Part shown: positions 25,709 to 34,477 of the stretch, piece after piece
Position numbering within the stretch: position 1 is the stretch's first letter
Layout of the letters: the number at the start of each line of letters is the position of its first letter
Assembly: GCF_030767025.1 (NCBI RefSeq)
Contig: NZ_JASITE010000008.1
Location: 298,788-362,787 of the forward strand
From: Nocardia sp. CC227C
GTDB lineage: Bacteria > Actinomycetota > Actinomycetes > Mycobacteriales > Mycobacteriaceae
DNA length: 64,000 nucleotides
Reading direction: 5' to 3'
Notes under the pieces: generated by a model
The model's input: only the letters and a program-made list of their open reading frames with translations
Told to the model about the DNA's origin: nothing
Database searches by the model: none
Made by a program: the position numbers and the translations under genes

Positions 25709-25752
25709 CGACCGCCGAAATCCGCTGCGCTCACGACCGCCGAAATCCGCTG
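25709..25752. repeat. 19-bp direct repeat
   Basis: CGACCGCCGAAATCCGCTG occurs at 25709-25727 and 25734-25752, period 25 bases, in the gap between the DUF5996 and Nudix genes. Confidence 0.85.
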
Positions 25753-25785
25753 GACTCGAGGCCCGCCGCCGAAGCACCGCCGCGC

Positions 25786-26625
25786 TCAGGGCCGCTGGGA
25801 TCCGCGCAGGCGTGCACCCGCGGGCAGGTCGGAGAAGTAGCGTGCGGCGTTCGGGAAGGCCAGGGTGGGGCCGCCCGACTCCGGGTCGTAGACCGGCATG
25901 ATCGGTTCGATCACGGGGGTGGCCGCGAGAATGTCGGCGGTGGAGCCGAATTCGGCCAGGGCGACCAGCTGCGACCAGGTGGGCGGGAGCAGCACGTCCA
26001 GACCGGACCGCCAGCGTTCGATGGCCTCGGCGGGGGTGGACCAGGTGACGACCTCCGCCTCGGAGGTGGCGTCGTCGGCCTGCTGCCCCTCGGGCAGCAC
26101 CGCCACGAAGAAGTGGGTGTCGTAGCGGCGCGACTCCACCTCGGGGGTGATCCAGTTCGCCCACGGTCGCAGCAGGTCGGCGCGCAGCACCAGCCGCTCG
26201 CGGGTGAGGAATTCGGCGAAGGACAGTTCGCGACGCTCCAGCCGGCCGCGCGTCTCGGCGTAGACGGCGGTATCGGCCACCACGGTGTCGGCGGTCGGCC
26301 CGGCCAGCAGCACCCCGCACTCCTCGAACGTCTCGCGCACCGCGGCGCAGACCAGCGCCTGCGCCCGTGCCGCGTCGGCGCCCCCGAAACGCGCCGCCCA
26401 CCAGGCGGGTTCGGGTCCGGCCCAGTCCAGCGCCACGGCGGCGTCGGTGGCGTCCACCCCGCCGCCCGGGAAGACGGTCATCCCGGGCGCGAACGCCATG
26501 GCGCTCACCCGGCGCTGCAGGAAGACCTCGGGTCCGTTCGCGCCGTCTCGCACCAGCATGACCGTGGAGGCGTCCCGGACCGGCACCGCGATCGGCTGCT
26601 CGCCGCGCGCAACTGTCTCGCTCAC
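25786..26625 (-). CDS. Nudix hydrolase (NUDT19/CoA diphosphatase-like)
   Basis: A 279-residue Nudix protein matching Rv3040c. FPGGGVDATD and the core AAVRETFEECGVLLA are clear, with REx2EE metal-binding residues present. The GX5E part of the Nudix box is not canonical, as in the NUDT19/RP2 group, where an insertion lies between the first strand and the box. The GTG at 26625 is 7 bases behind a TAGGGT -10 element; the frame remains open upstream through repetitive DNA. Nucleotide-CoA pyrophosphatase activity is a guess from the subfamily. Confidence 0.8.
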   Translation of the reverse strand: MSETVARGEQPIAVPVRDASTVMLVRDGANGPEVFLQRRVSAMAFAPGMTVFPGGGVDATDAAVALDWAGPEPAWWAARFGGADAARAQALVCAAVRETFEECGVLLAGPTADTVVADTAVYAETRGRLERRELSFAEFLTRERLVLRADLLRPWANWITPEVESRRYDTHFFVAVLPEGQQADDATSEAEVVTWSTPAEAIERWRSGLDVLLPPTWSQLVALAEFGSTADILAATPVIEPIMPVYDPESGGPTLAFPNAARYFSDLPAGARLRGSQRP

Positions 26626-26632
26626 ACTCCGC

Positions 26633-26638
26633 ACCCTA
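26633..26638 (-). promoter_or_regulatory. -10 element TAGGGT, leaderless start
   Basis: On the minus strand TAGGGT ends 7 bases before the GTG at 26625. Confidence 0.55.
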
Positions 26639-26846
26639 ACGTTTGCTAGGTCGGCGCGACAGGGCGGTGCCGATCCGGCACCCGGTCGACCAGCCACACA
26701 ACACCGAACCGGGCATCCGGCCGGACCGACACCGAGCCGGTCGCCAATCGGCCGGTCGCATGGCGGCCGATCGGTTTCGCGGCCGGTCATACAGCGCCGA
26801 TTGGCACCGGACCTGCCGAACCACCCGGTTGCACCTGCTCGGTCAG

Positions 26847-26887
26847 CCTGCTCGCACAAGGTCGGTACCTGCTCGCACAAGGTCGGT
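26847..26887. repeat. 20-bp direct repeat
   Basis: CCTGCTCGCACAAGGTCGGT occurs at 26847-26866 and again at 26868-26887. It lies in the 290-base gap between the Nudix and lipoprotein genes, which otherwise shows scattered GGCCGGTC motifs and no gene. Confidence 0.9.
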
Positions 26888-26914
26888 GCGGGGTCGCTCC
26901 ACGCCGGTCGGGCC

Positions 26915-27358
26915 TCAGCCGGACAGCCGTACGGTGCCGGTGCGCGTTTCGATCGTGTACGGCGCGTCGGGATCGGGGCGGTGCGCCCAGGTGCCGTGCA
27001 CCGCGCCGGTGCGGAAGTCCTGGACCTGGCTCGCGATGCCGTCGGCTTCGGTCCAGGTCACCAGGAAGACCCCGGCCTCGAGGGCGACCACGGTGGCCGG
27101 GACGGTGGTGGCTGACCGATCCGCGCCGCGGCGGATCACGGATGCGGCGTCCGCGGCGAACGCGAGTGTCACCGCGGGGCCGGAGTCGTAGCGCACCCGC
27201 ACGGTCTTGCCGGCGAGCGTGACCGGCAGCGTGGCCGTGGCGACGCCCGCGGGTGTCGCGGTGGCCGTGGCCCGCTGGGGTGGCGGCGGATTCGCCACGC
27301 ATGCGGCAGCACCCAGGAGGACAACGGCGAGCACCACCGAGACGAGAGTTCGACGCAA
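26915..27358 (-). CDS. Small lipoprotein, possibly MoaF-like
   Basis: A 147-residue secreted protein. The N terminus RRTLVSVVLAVVLLGAAAC is a lipoprotein signal peptide with lipobox GAAAC. The mature part (GKTVRVRYDSGPAVTLAF..., VFLVTWTEADGIASQVQDFRTG) resembles the calycin-like MoaF C-terminal fold, which is tentative. The TTG at 27358 is preceded by GGGAG 5 bases upstream, making it a better start than the open upstream codons. Confidence 0.65.
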   Translation of the reverse strand: MRRTLVSVVLAVVLLGAAACVANPPPPQRATATATPAGVATATLPVTLAGKTVRVRYDSGPAVTLAFAADAASVIRRGADRSATTVPATVVALEAGVFLVTWTEADGIASQVQDFRTGAVHGTWAHRPDPDAPYTIETRTGTVRLSG

Positions 27359-27636
27359 CGCTGCTCCCTCCGTCCGCGACCCGACCTCCGGCCGCCGCAC
27401 CGCGCTGAGTGTTCGCCCCGGGATGGAAAGCGGGGCATTGCGCGCTGCCCACCCTGTTCGACGCGCCCCGATCATGTTGCGGACAGTTTGCCCGCCGGGA
27501 GGTTCGCGGCGCAGCGAACACTCGTCACCGAATCGGACGAATGCCCCGAACGCCGTGAGCATGACACCGATTCACCAGCCGCGTAACCGAATCGGAGCAA
27601 GTGAAACGCACACGTGAGGCGTCACCCGCCGACCAC

Positions 27637-28470
27637 TCAGCGGGTGCGGTGCCGCCCGAAGCGCTGACTGCGGCGCGCGAAGTAGCGGCCGTCGATGCGA
27701 TCGAGGGTGATGGACTGGCGGAAGGCCTCGCTGAGGTTGTCGGCGGTGAGCACATCCTCGAGCAGTCCCTGCGCGATCACCGCGCCCTCGTTGAGGAGCA
27801 TGCCGTGCGTGAAGCCCGGCGGAATCTCCTCGACGTGGTGGGTGACCAGCACGGTGGCGGGCGCGTCGGGGTCGGCGGCCAGGTCGCCCAGGCGTTCCAC
27901 CAGTTCCTCCCGGCCGCCCAGGTCCAGACCGGCGGCGGGTTCGTCGAGCAGAAGCAGTTCCGGATCGGCCATGAGCGCGCGGGCGATGAGCACCCGCTTG
28001 CGTTCGCCCTCGGAGAGGGTGCCGTAGGCGCGGTCGGAAAGGTGTTCGGCGCCCAGGCTTTCCAGCACGTCGACGGCACGGTCGGTGTCCATGTCGTCGT
28101 AGCGCTCCCGCCAGCGGCCCATGACCGCGTATCCGGCCGAGACCACCAGGTCCGACACCTTCTCGTCGAGCGGGACCCGGCTGGCCACGGCCGCCGAGGA
28201 GAGTCCGATGCGGGGGCGTAGCTCGCTGATGTCGACCCGGCCGAGCACCTCCCCCAGCAGGTTCGCCGTCCCCGAGGTGGGATACATCTCGGCGGCGGCC
28301 ATGCGGAGCAATGAGGTCTTCCCGGCGCCGTTGGGGCCGAGCACCACCCAGCGTTCGTCGAGTTCCACCTGCCAGGTGACCGGCCCGACGAGGGTGTGAC
28401 CGGAACGTCGGACGGTGACGTCGTTGAAGTCGATGAGCAGATCGGGATCCGGTTGCGGCACGGGCTCCAT
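27637..28470 (-). CDS. ABC transporter ATP-binding protein
   Basis: A 277-residue ABC ATPase matching Rv3041c. Walker A is GPNGAGKTS, the signature is LSEGERKR, Walker B is ELLLLDEP, and the H-loop His lies in VLVTHHVEEI. No permease gene is adjacent, so it may act with one encoded elsewhere or in a non-transport role, like other YhaQ/ModF-type orphan ATPases. ATG at 28470. Confidence 0.88.
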   Translation of the reverse strand: MEPVPQPDPDLLIDFNDVTVRRSGHTLVGPVTWQVELDERWVVLGPNGAGKTSLLRMAAAEMYPTSGTANLLGEVLGRVDISELRPRIGLSSAAVASRVPLDEKVSDLVVSAGYAVMGRWRERYDDMDTDRAVDVLESLGAEHLSDRAYGTLSEGERKRVLIARALMADPELLLLDEPAAGLDLGGREELVERLGDLAADPDAPATVLVTHHVEEIPPGFTHGMLLNEGAVIAQGLLEDVLTADNLSEAFRQSITLDRIDGRYFARRSQRFGRHRTR

Positions 28471-28525
28471 CTTGTCTCACGCCCCACGCCGCGCGTCAAC
28501 GTGGTGGGCGATCACCGGGCGCGTG

Positions 28526-28732
28526 TCACAGTCCGCTGGGCCGCCGATCGCGGTCGAATTCGTCGGCGGGACGGTCGAATTCCCAGCGTTGCGCACGTTC
28601 CCGCATTTCCAGGCCGTCGAATTCCGACGGCCGCCGGTCGATGCGCGGTCGGCGGAACATGCGTGCCAGAATCAGCGCCGCCGGAATGGACAGCAGCACC
28701 CACACGATAAGAATCACCAGCAGAGTAGTCAT
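28526..28732 (-). CDS. Small single-span membrane protein
   Basis: A 68-residue protein: MTTLLVILIVWVLLSIPAAL is a transmembrane helix, followed by a basic, charged cytoplasmic tail (MFRRPRIDRRPSEFDGLEMRERAQ...). The ATG at 28732 is preceded by CGGAGAT nearly adjacent. I do not recognise the family. Confidence 0.6.
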   Translation of the reverse strand: MTTLLVILIVWVLLSIPAALILARMFRRPRIDRRPSEFDGLEMRERAQRWEFDRPADEFDRDRRPSGL

Positions 28733-28902
28733 CTCCGTGTTTCCTCCCGCGGAAACTCGTGCCCCGATCCTTGCCCAGCGGTACGGCGAAGTCGATACCG
28801 GCAGCACACATAGGCCAGTGTGGAGACCATTCGGTTCATCGCTGGGACATCGGCGCGGCAATCGCGCAACGATTCAACGTCCCTCCGCGCGGCGATGTTC
28901 CG

Positions 28903-29667
28903 TCACCGTCCCGGCACCGCGATCACCGTCATCGACCCCGGAGCCACCTCGGTGAATCCGGCATCGCGGACGGCGATCGCACCGCCCTCGGCCACGCGCT
29001 GTCGCAGCCGTGCCCAGCGATCGGGATCGGCGTCCGCCACCGCGCAGCGGAAACCGCACTCGGACCAGGCGTACACCCGCTGCACGGGCAGAGCCCCGGC
29101 GAGCAGCATGCTCGCGTGTCCCACCTGCGCGGCGGCCTTACCCACGGACATACCCAATTCGGCGTTCACCCATAGCACCGGATACCTGTCGTCGAGATCG
29201 CCGGGTTCGTCGAGGGGCAGTTCGGTGCCGCCGATCTGCAGGCGCTTGATCCGCGCGTCGATCGAACCGACGGGTCCTGGCACCAGGGCCCGCGCCTGCG
29301 CCCCGTCGAGATCCACGGTCACCCCGTCCACCTCCTGGGCGGCCAGCCAGTGCGCGCCGCGGGCCCGGCGAGCGACCTTGCGGATCCGCGCCCGCTGCCA
29401 CGCCAGATACCGGTCCGCCCACGGCCCGTCCGGCCCCACCCGTTCGTCGAGACACAGCGCGACCGTCGCGGCGGCGGCAGCGGCCAACACGGCGGCACGG
29501 CGGGGCGGATCGGCCTTCGGGATATGCAATACCAGTTGCATGGCCTGGACCAGCGCCGGATCGTCGGGATCGCCCGCGCCGCCGTAACCGCGCGCCAATT
29601 CCGCGTGCCGCACCGCGAATTCCGCGAATCCGGATGCTGATTCGATATCGCACACATCTTCGGTCAC
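28903..29667 (-). CDS. Peptidyl-tRNA hydrolase, Pth2-like
   Basis: About 254 residues. The C-terminal third matches the Pth2 fold: LWVNAELGMSVGKAAAQVGHASM, then WSECGFRCAV, then IAVRDAGFTEVAPGSMTVIAVP. Pth2 enzymes cleave peptidyl-tRNA in archaea and eukaryotes; bacterial versions are rarer and their role is less clear. The N-terminal 150 residues are helical-looking and unassigned. The start is uncertain: the GTG at 29667 or the ATG at 29739 both lack a good ribosome binding site. Confidence 0.75.
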   Translation of the reverse strand: MTEDVCDIESASGFAEFAVRHAELARGYGGAGDPDDPALVQAMQLVLHIPKADPPRRAAVLAAAAAATVALCLDERVGPDGPWADRYLAWQRARIRKVARRARGAHWLAAQEVDGVTVDLDGAQARALVPGPVGSIDARIKRLQIGGTELPLDEPGDLDDRYPVLWVNAELGMSVGKAAAQVGHASMLLAGALPVQRVYAWSECGFRCAVADADPDRWARLRQRVAEGGAIAVRDAGFTEVAPGSMTVIAVPGR

Positions 29668-29760
29668 CGATCCACTCTGCTCGAGAATGCCCGGCACCGC
29701 CAACTCGCCGTCCGTCGAGCGCATTTCCCTCGAGTGCATTGTCGATGTGCCGGGACGGGA

Positions 29761-30240
29761 CTACGGGACGCGCACGGTGAGCGTGAAGCGCTGATCCGTG
29801 TCGGAGGGTTCCTCCCACGACCGGGCGTAGACCAGTTCGAGGGTGGCGGTCCCCGGCCGCTCCGCGCGGAACGCCCACGTCTCGGTGCCGCCCTTGCCGG
29901 GCATGGCGGGGCCCGGATCCGCTCGGTAGTCCGGCTCGCCGTCCTGGAGCAGGATGTCCTGATCGAGTCGCACCATCGCCCAGGACGCTCCGGTGGACGG
30001 ATTGGACGGCAGCCGCACCAGCAGCCGCTGCCCGGTCAGCAGGTCCAGTTCGGTGCCGTTCGCCGACTCGTCGACCGTGACCGGACTCGGCGCGGGATCG
30101 GGCGCGGTGGTGGACGCCGCGGCGGTGCTCGGCGCGGTGGTGCGCTGCGCCGTGGTCGCTGCCGGGTCGGAGTCGCCGGACTCGGTGGAACAGCCGACGA
30201 GTACCAGGCCGAGCGCCACTATCGGCAGGAGGCTACGCAT
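29761..30240 (-). CDS. Chagasin-like (I42) protease inhibitor lipoprotein
   Basis: A 159-residue lipoprotein with signal MRSLLPIVALGLVLVGC (lipobox LVGC) and a Ser/Thr/Ala-rich linker. The mature domain has the I42 inhibitor loops: NPSTGASW (NPTTG-type), GKGGTETW and the C-terminal YARSWE. Chagasin-like proteins block papain-type cysteine proteases. The ATG at 30240 lies 6 bases after a TAGGCT -10 element. Confidence 0.82.
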   Translation of the reverse strand: MRSLLPIVALGLVLVGCSTESGDSDPAATTAQRTTAPSTAAASTTAPDPAPSPVTVDESANGTELDLLTGQRLLVRLPSNPSTGASWAMVRLDQDILLQDGEPDYRADPGPAMPGKGGTETWAFRAERPGTATLELVYARSWEEPSDTDQRFTLTVRVP

Positions 30241-30246
30241 GACGCG

Positions 30247-30252
30247 AGCCTA
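30247..30252 (-). promoter_or_regulatory. -10 element TAGGCT, leaderless start
   Basis: On the minus strand TAGGCT ends 6 bases before the ATG at 30240. Confidence 0.6.
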
Positions 30253-30277
30253 CTGGCGAATCCCTGGCATACCGGCT

Positions 30278-30329
30278 ACCGACGCGGGCGCGTCAGCTGT
30301 TGAACCGACGCGGGCGCGTCAGCTGTTGA
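30278..30329. repeat. 26-bp tandem duplication over the serB stop
   Basis: Two perfect adjacent copies of a 26-base unit (30278-30303 and 30304-30329; begins ACCGACGCGGGCGCGTCAGC). The right copy contains the last two codons and stop of serB; the left copy repeats them downstream. Confidence 0.92.
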
Positions 30330-31620
30330 GCGGTACCCGGCGCAGCATTCCGTCGCGGGCGTCGGCCGCCTCCACCTCGTCGCGGGTGACGCCGAGAATG
30401 AACAGGATCGCGTCCAGGTACGGATGCGACAGCGCCGCGTCCGCCACCTCGCGCAGTGCGGGCTTGGCCTGGAAGGCGATGCCCAGCCCGGCGGCGTTGA
30501 GCATGTCGATGTCGTTGGCGCCGTCGCCCACCGCGACGGTCTGCTCCATGGCCACACCGGCCTCGGCGGCGAAGCGCCGCAGCGCCACCGCCTTGGCGGC
30601 GCGGTCGACGATATCGCCCACCACCTTGCCGGTGAGCTTGCCGTCGACGATCTCGAGCGTATTGGCCTGCACGAAATCGAGTTCCAGCTCGTGCGCGAGC
30701 GGTTCGATGACCTGGCGGAAGCCGCCGGAGACCACGCCGCAGCGGAAGCCGATGCGGCGCAGCGTGCGAATGGTGGTGCGCGCACCGGGGGTGAGTTCGA
30801 TGCGGTCGGCGACCTCGTCGATCACCGCGGCGTCCAGCCCGGCCAGCGTCGCCACCCGCTGGCGCAGCGATTCGGCGAAGTCGATCTCGCCGCGCATGGC
30901 GGCCTCGGTGACCTGGCGGACCTCGTCCTCGACGCCCGCGTGCGCGGCCAGCATCTCGATGACCTCGCCCTGGATGAGGGTGGAGTCCACGTCGAAGACG
31001 ACGAGCCGCTTGGAGCGGCGCGCCAGGCCCGCGCGCTCGACCGCCACATCCACGCCCGCCTTCACGGCCACCGCGGCCAGCCCGGTGCGCAGCCGCGTCT
31101 CCGCCATGCCGGTGTCGACCGCGTCGGACGCCGACTCGACCACGGCCGGTCGGCCCGCGCCGCCGATCGGCACCGCCACGGCGTCCGCGGACGGCACCGT
31201 CACCATGAGTTCCAGCCCGGTCACCGGATAGTCGGCGATACCGCGAATGGAGTCGATATTGACGCCCTGCCCGGCCAGTTCCCGCGAGATGGCCCCGAAG
31301 GCGCGCGCGGTGACCGGGCTGCCGAGCACCACCACGGCGTGGGTGGACAGCTTCGCGCCCGAGACGTTGTTCGCGCCGATCTCCACGTCGACATGCATGC
31401 CGACGGTGGCCATGGCGTCCTCGAGCTGATCCTGCAGGGCCTCCGGATCGCTGGGACACGTCACCAGCACCCCCAGGGTCAGGCGGCCGCGGATGACGAC
31501 CTGCTCCACGTCGAGCAGGCTCACGGAGTTGTTCGCCAGTGCCGCGAGCAGCACCGACGTCACGCCCGGCTTGTCGGGTCCGGTGACCGTGACCAGAACC
31601 GTCGTGTCAGACGTGCTCAA
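30319..31620 (-). CDS. serB: Phosphoserine phosphatase with ACT domains
   Basis: A 433-residue SerB2-type enzyme that makes L-serine from O-phospho-L-serine. Two ACT domains precede a HAD phosphatase domain. The catalytic motif is DVDST (Asp210 nucleophile, Asp212), and GDGANDIDML is the metal-binding motif III. The TTG at 31620 has CGGAG 6 bases upstream and gives the expected N terminus; upstream extensions are open but unlike the family. It matches Rv3042c (serB2). The ACT domains suggest feedback by serine. Confidence 0.95.
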   Translation of the reverse strand: MSTSDTTVLVTVTGPDKPGVTSVLLAALANNSVSLLDVEQVVIRGRLTLGVLVTCPSDPEALQDQLEDAMATVGMHVDVEIGANNVSGAKLSTHAVVVLGSPVTARAFGAISRELAGQGVNIDSIRGIADYPVTGLELMVTVPSADAVAVPIGGAGRPAVVESASDAVDTGMAETRLRTGLAAVAVKAGVDVAVERAGLARRSKRLVVFDVDSTLIQGEVIEMLAAHAGVEDEVRQVTEAAMRGEIDFAESLRQRVATLAGLDAAVIDEVADRIELTPGARTTIRTLRRIGFRCGVVSGGFRQVIEPLAHELELDFVQANTLEIVDGKLTGKVVGDIVDRAAKAVALRRFAAEAGVAMEQTVAVGDGANDIDMLNAAGLGIAFQAKPALREVADAALSHPYLDAILFILGVTRDEVEAADARDGMLRRVPLNS

Positions 31621-31751
31621 TCGAAACTCCGTTCTCGCGTATGACCTGACCGTCGGCACGCGACGGGCCCGCTCATTCTTCCAGGTCCCTCTCCGACGGC
31701 CCGCGCCGACCACGGCCCCGGTGGTGGGTATCACGCACGCGCCGCCCGCAA

Positions 31752-31757
31752 TACGAT
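31752..31757 (+). promoter_or_regulatory. -10 element TACGAT, leaderless start
   Basis: TACGAT ends 6 bases before the ATG at 31764. Confidence 0.55.
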
Positions 31758-31763
31758 CGCCCG

Positions 31764-32390
31764 ATGTGGAGATTGCCCGATCCCGATCCCGGCGCACCGG
31801 GGTCGCTGCCGGATATCCTCGCGCGGCGGCGGACGGTGCGCGAGTTCACCCCCGACCCGGTCGCGCGCGCGGCGCTGGCCGACCTGCTGTGGTCCGGGCA
31901 GGGTGTAGCGGGGACGGGCCGCACGGTGCCGTCGGCGGGAGCGCTGTATCCGGTCGCGCTGCGCGTGGCCGTGAGCCGGGTGGACGGCCTGGATCCCGGC
32001 GTCTACGAGTATGTGCCGCAGTCGCACGGCCTCGTCCGCACCGGTGACCGCGAGGTGCGGGCCGCGCTGGCCGAGGCCGCGTTCGGCCCGCAGCCCTGGC
32101 TGCGCGACGCCGCGCTGGTGGTGGCGGTCGCGGTCGACATCGACCGGGTGCGAGCGCATTTCGCCGAGCAGCCGCCGACGGGTCGGCGCGGGGAACGCTA
32201 CGCCGATATGGAGGTCGGGCACGCCGTGCAGAACATGTGCCTACAGGCGACGGCGCTGGACCTCGGCGCGGTCTTCGTCGGCGGCTTCGACGAGACACGC
32301 CTCACCGCAACCCATCCGGAACTGGTGCCGGCGAATCACCGGCTACGCGGACTGCTCGCGGTCGGACGGGCGGCGGCGCAGCGAGAGTGA
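31764..32390 (+). CDS. SagB/ThcOx-type nitroreductase family protein
   Basis: A 208-residue FMN-dependent nitroreductase-fold protein. The start RRRTVREFTPDPVARAALADLLWSGQG and the SAGALYPV motif are typical of the SagB/ThcOx subgroup, and GHAVQNMCLQATALDLGAVFVGGFDE is the C-terminal FMN/dimer segment. SagB enzymes in natural product clusters oxidise azolines, but no such cluster is visible here. It is divergent from serB and probably leaderless. Confidence 0.85.
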   Translation: MWRLPDPDPGAPGSLPDILARRRTVREFTPDPVARAALADLLWSGQGVAGTGRTVPSAGALYPVALRVAVSRVDGLDPGVYEYVPQSHGLVRTGDREVRAALAEAAFGPQPWLRDAALVVAVAVDIDRVRAHFAEQPPTGRRGERYADMEVGHAVQNMCLQATALDLGAVFVGGFDETRLTATHPELVPANHRLRGLLAVGRAAAQRE

Positions 32391-32427
32391 GGCCGCGCTC
32401 GGCGGGGCCGCCGCCGCAACGCGAACA

Positions 32428-32453
32428 CGGCGGCCGTCCGGGGACGGCCGCCG
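32428..32453. terminator. Bidirectional hairpin between SagB-like gene and ctaD
   Basis: CGGCGGCCGT (32428-32437) pairs with ACGGCCGCCG (32444-32453) around CCGGGG; pairing can extend to 12 bp. It lies between two convergent genes. Confidence 0.7.
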
Positions 32454-32478
32454 CGTTACGGTCTCGCTGGCTGCGGGG

Positions 32479-34209
32479 TCAGACCTTCGCCGTCTCCTTG
32501 ACGGTGTGCGCCTTGCCGCCCCAGCCCACGTGTGCCTCCGCGCGCATGCGGTCGATCATGTGCGGGTAGTGCAGCTCGAACGCCGGGCGCTCGGAGCGGA
32601 TGCGCGGCAGCTCGTAGAAGTTGTGCCGCGGCGGCGGGCACGAGGTCGCCCACTCCAGGGAGTTGCCGTAGCCCCACGGATCGTCCACCGTCACCACCTC
32701 GCCGTAGCGGTAGGACTTGAAGACGTTCCAGATGAACGGCAGCATCGACGCGCCCAGGATGAAGGCGCCGATGGTGGAGATGGTGTTCAGCGTGGTGAAC
32801 CCGTCGGTGGGCAGGTAGTCGGCGTAGCGACGCGGCATGCCCTCGTTGCCCAGCCAGTGCTGCACCAGGAAGGTGGTGTGGAAGCCGACGAAAGTGGCCC
32901 AGAAGTGCCACTTGGCGAGCCGTTCGTCCAGCATGCGGCCGGTCATCTTGGGGAACCAGAAGTAGATGCCCGCGTAGGTGGCGAACACGATGGTGCCGAA
33001 CAGCACGTAGTGGAAGTGCGCCACCACGAAATAGGTGTCGGACACGTGGAAGTCCATCGGCGGCGAGGCCAGCAGGACGCCGGACAGACCACCGAAGAGG
33101 AAGGTCACCAGGAAGCCCACCGAGAACAGCATGGGTGATTCGAAGGTCAGCTGCCCTCGCCACATGGTGCCGATCCAGTTGAAGAACTTCACGCCGGTGG
33201 GCACGGCGATGAGGAAGGTCATGAACGAGAAGAACGGCAGCAGCACCGCGCCGGTGGCGTACATGTGGTGCGCCCACACCGCGATGGACAGCGCGGCGAT
33301 GCCCAGCGTCGCGTACACCAGCGTGGTGTAGCCGAAGATCGGCTTGCGGCTGAACACCGGGAAGATCTCCGACACGATGCCGAAGAACGGCAGCGCGATG
33401 ATGTACACCTCGGGATGCCCGAAGAACCAGAACAGGTGCTGGTAGAGCAGCGTGCCACCGGAGGCCGGGTCGTAGATGTGGCCGCCGAGGTGCCGGTCGT
33501 AGGCCAGCGCCATGAGCGCGGCGGTCAGCAGCGGGAAGGCCAGCAGCACCAGCACCGCGGTCACCAGGATGTTCCAGGTGAAGATCGGCATGCGGAACAG
33601 GGTCATACCCGGGCAGCGCAGGCAGACCACCGTGGTGATCATGTTGACGCCACCGAGGATGGTGCCCAGACCGGACACCGCCAGACCCAGGATCCACAGG
33701 TCCGCGCCGACGCCGGGCGAGTGCACGATGTCCGACAGCGGGGTGTAGGCGGTCCAGCCGAAGTCGGCCGCGCCACCGGGGGTGATGAAGCCCGCGGTCG
33801 CCATGGTGCCGCCGAACAGGTACAGCCAGTAGCTGAACGAGTTCAGGCGCGGGAAGGCGACGTCGGGTGCGCCGATCTGCAACGGCAGGATGATGTTGGC
33901 GAAGCCGAACACGATCGCGGTCGCGTAGAACAGCAGCATGATGGTGCCGTGCATGGTGAACAGCTGGTTGAACTGTTCCGGCGACAGGAACTGCAGGCCC
34001 GGACGGGCGAGCTCGGCGCGCATCAGCAGGGCCATCAGGCCGCCGATGAGGAAGAAGGACATCGCCGTCACCAGGTACATGACGCCGAGTGTCTTCGGGT
34101 CTGTCGTGGTGACCATCTTGTAGATGAACGAACCCTTGGGACCCACACGGGGCGGGTATGGCCGAGCCGCTTCCACTTCATGGACTGGGCGTGGCTCTAC
34201 GGCAGTCAC
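32479..34209 (-). CDS. ctaD: Cytochrome c oxidase subunit I (aa3-type)
   Basis: A 576-residue heme-copper oxidase subunit I with twelve expected membrane helices, the catalytic subunit of the bc1-aa3 supercomplex. Heme a ligands are His87 (FTMHGT) and His400, heme a3 ligand His398 (VAHFHYV). CuB ligands are His265 in GHPEVY, cross-linked to Tyr269, and His314-His315 in WAHHMY. The GTG at 34209 has AGGAGG 4 bases upstream. It matches Rv3043c and lies next to serB as in mycobacteria. Confidence 0.97.
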   Translation of the reverse strand: MTAVEPRPVHEVEAARPYPPRVGPKGSFIYKMVTTTDPKTLGVMYLVTAMSFFLIGGLMALLMRAELARPGLQFLSPEQFNQLFTMHGTIMLLFYATAIVFGFANIILPLQIGAPDVAFPRLNSFSYWLYLFGGTMATAGFITPGGAADFGWTAYTPLSDIVHSPGVGADLWILGLAVSGLGTILGGVNMITTVVCLRCPGMTLFRMPIFTWNILVTAVLVLLAFPLLTAALMALAYDRHLGGHIYDPASGGTLLYQHLFWFFGHPEVYIIALPFFGIVSEIFPVFSRKPIFGYTTLVYATLGIAALSIAVWAHHMYATGAVLLPFFSFMTFLIAVPTGVKFFNWIGTMWRGQLTFESPMLFSVGFLVTFLFGGLSGVLLASPPMDFHVSDTYFVVAHFHYVLFGTIVFATYAGIYFWFPKMTGRMLDERLAKWHFWATFVGFHTTFLVQHWLGNEGMPRRYADYLPTDGFTTLNTISTIGAFILGASMLPFIWNVFKSYRYGEVVTVDDPWGYGNSLEWATSCPPPRHNFYELPRIRSERPAFELHYPHMIDRMRAEAHVGWGGKAHTVKETAKV

Positions 34210-34464
34210 TGAACCTCCTGACAGGTGCCTTCTGGTCGTTCGTCGCGGTTGCTTCCGGCGTCGGCGTTTTCACGCACACGCGAACGACGGGTGGCTTGCG
34301 CTGTTGTGAATCGTAAACCGTGCTGTCGCAGCGGTCGCGGCCGGTCCTACTCTCTGTCGTATTTCCCCTGGGGGCGGTCGAATCGCGGCGTGGCGGCGGT
34401 GGGCGCGCCGTCGAATCTTCGTGCTGGCCAGAGCGTCGCGATTGGGCCCGCTGTTCCGCGCATG

Positions 34465-34470
34465 TACGCT
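34465..34470 (+). promoter_or_regulatory. -10 element TACGCT, leaderless start
   Basis: TACGCT ends 7 bases before the ATG of the fecB-like gene at 34478. Confidence 0.55.
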
Positions 34471-34477
34471 CCTCCGC

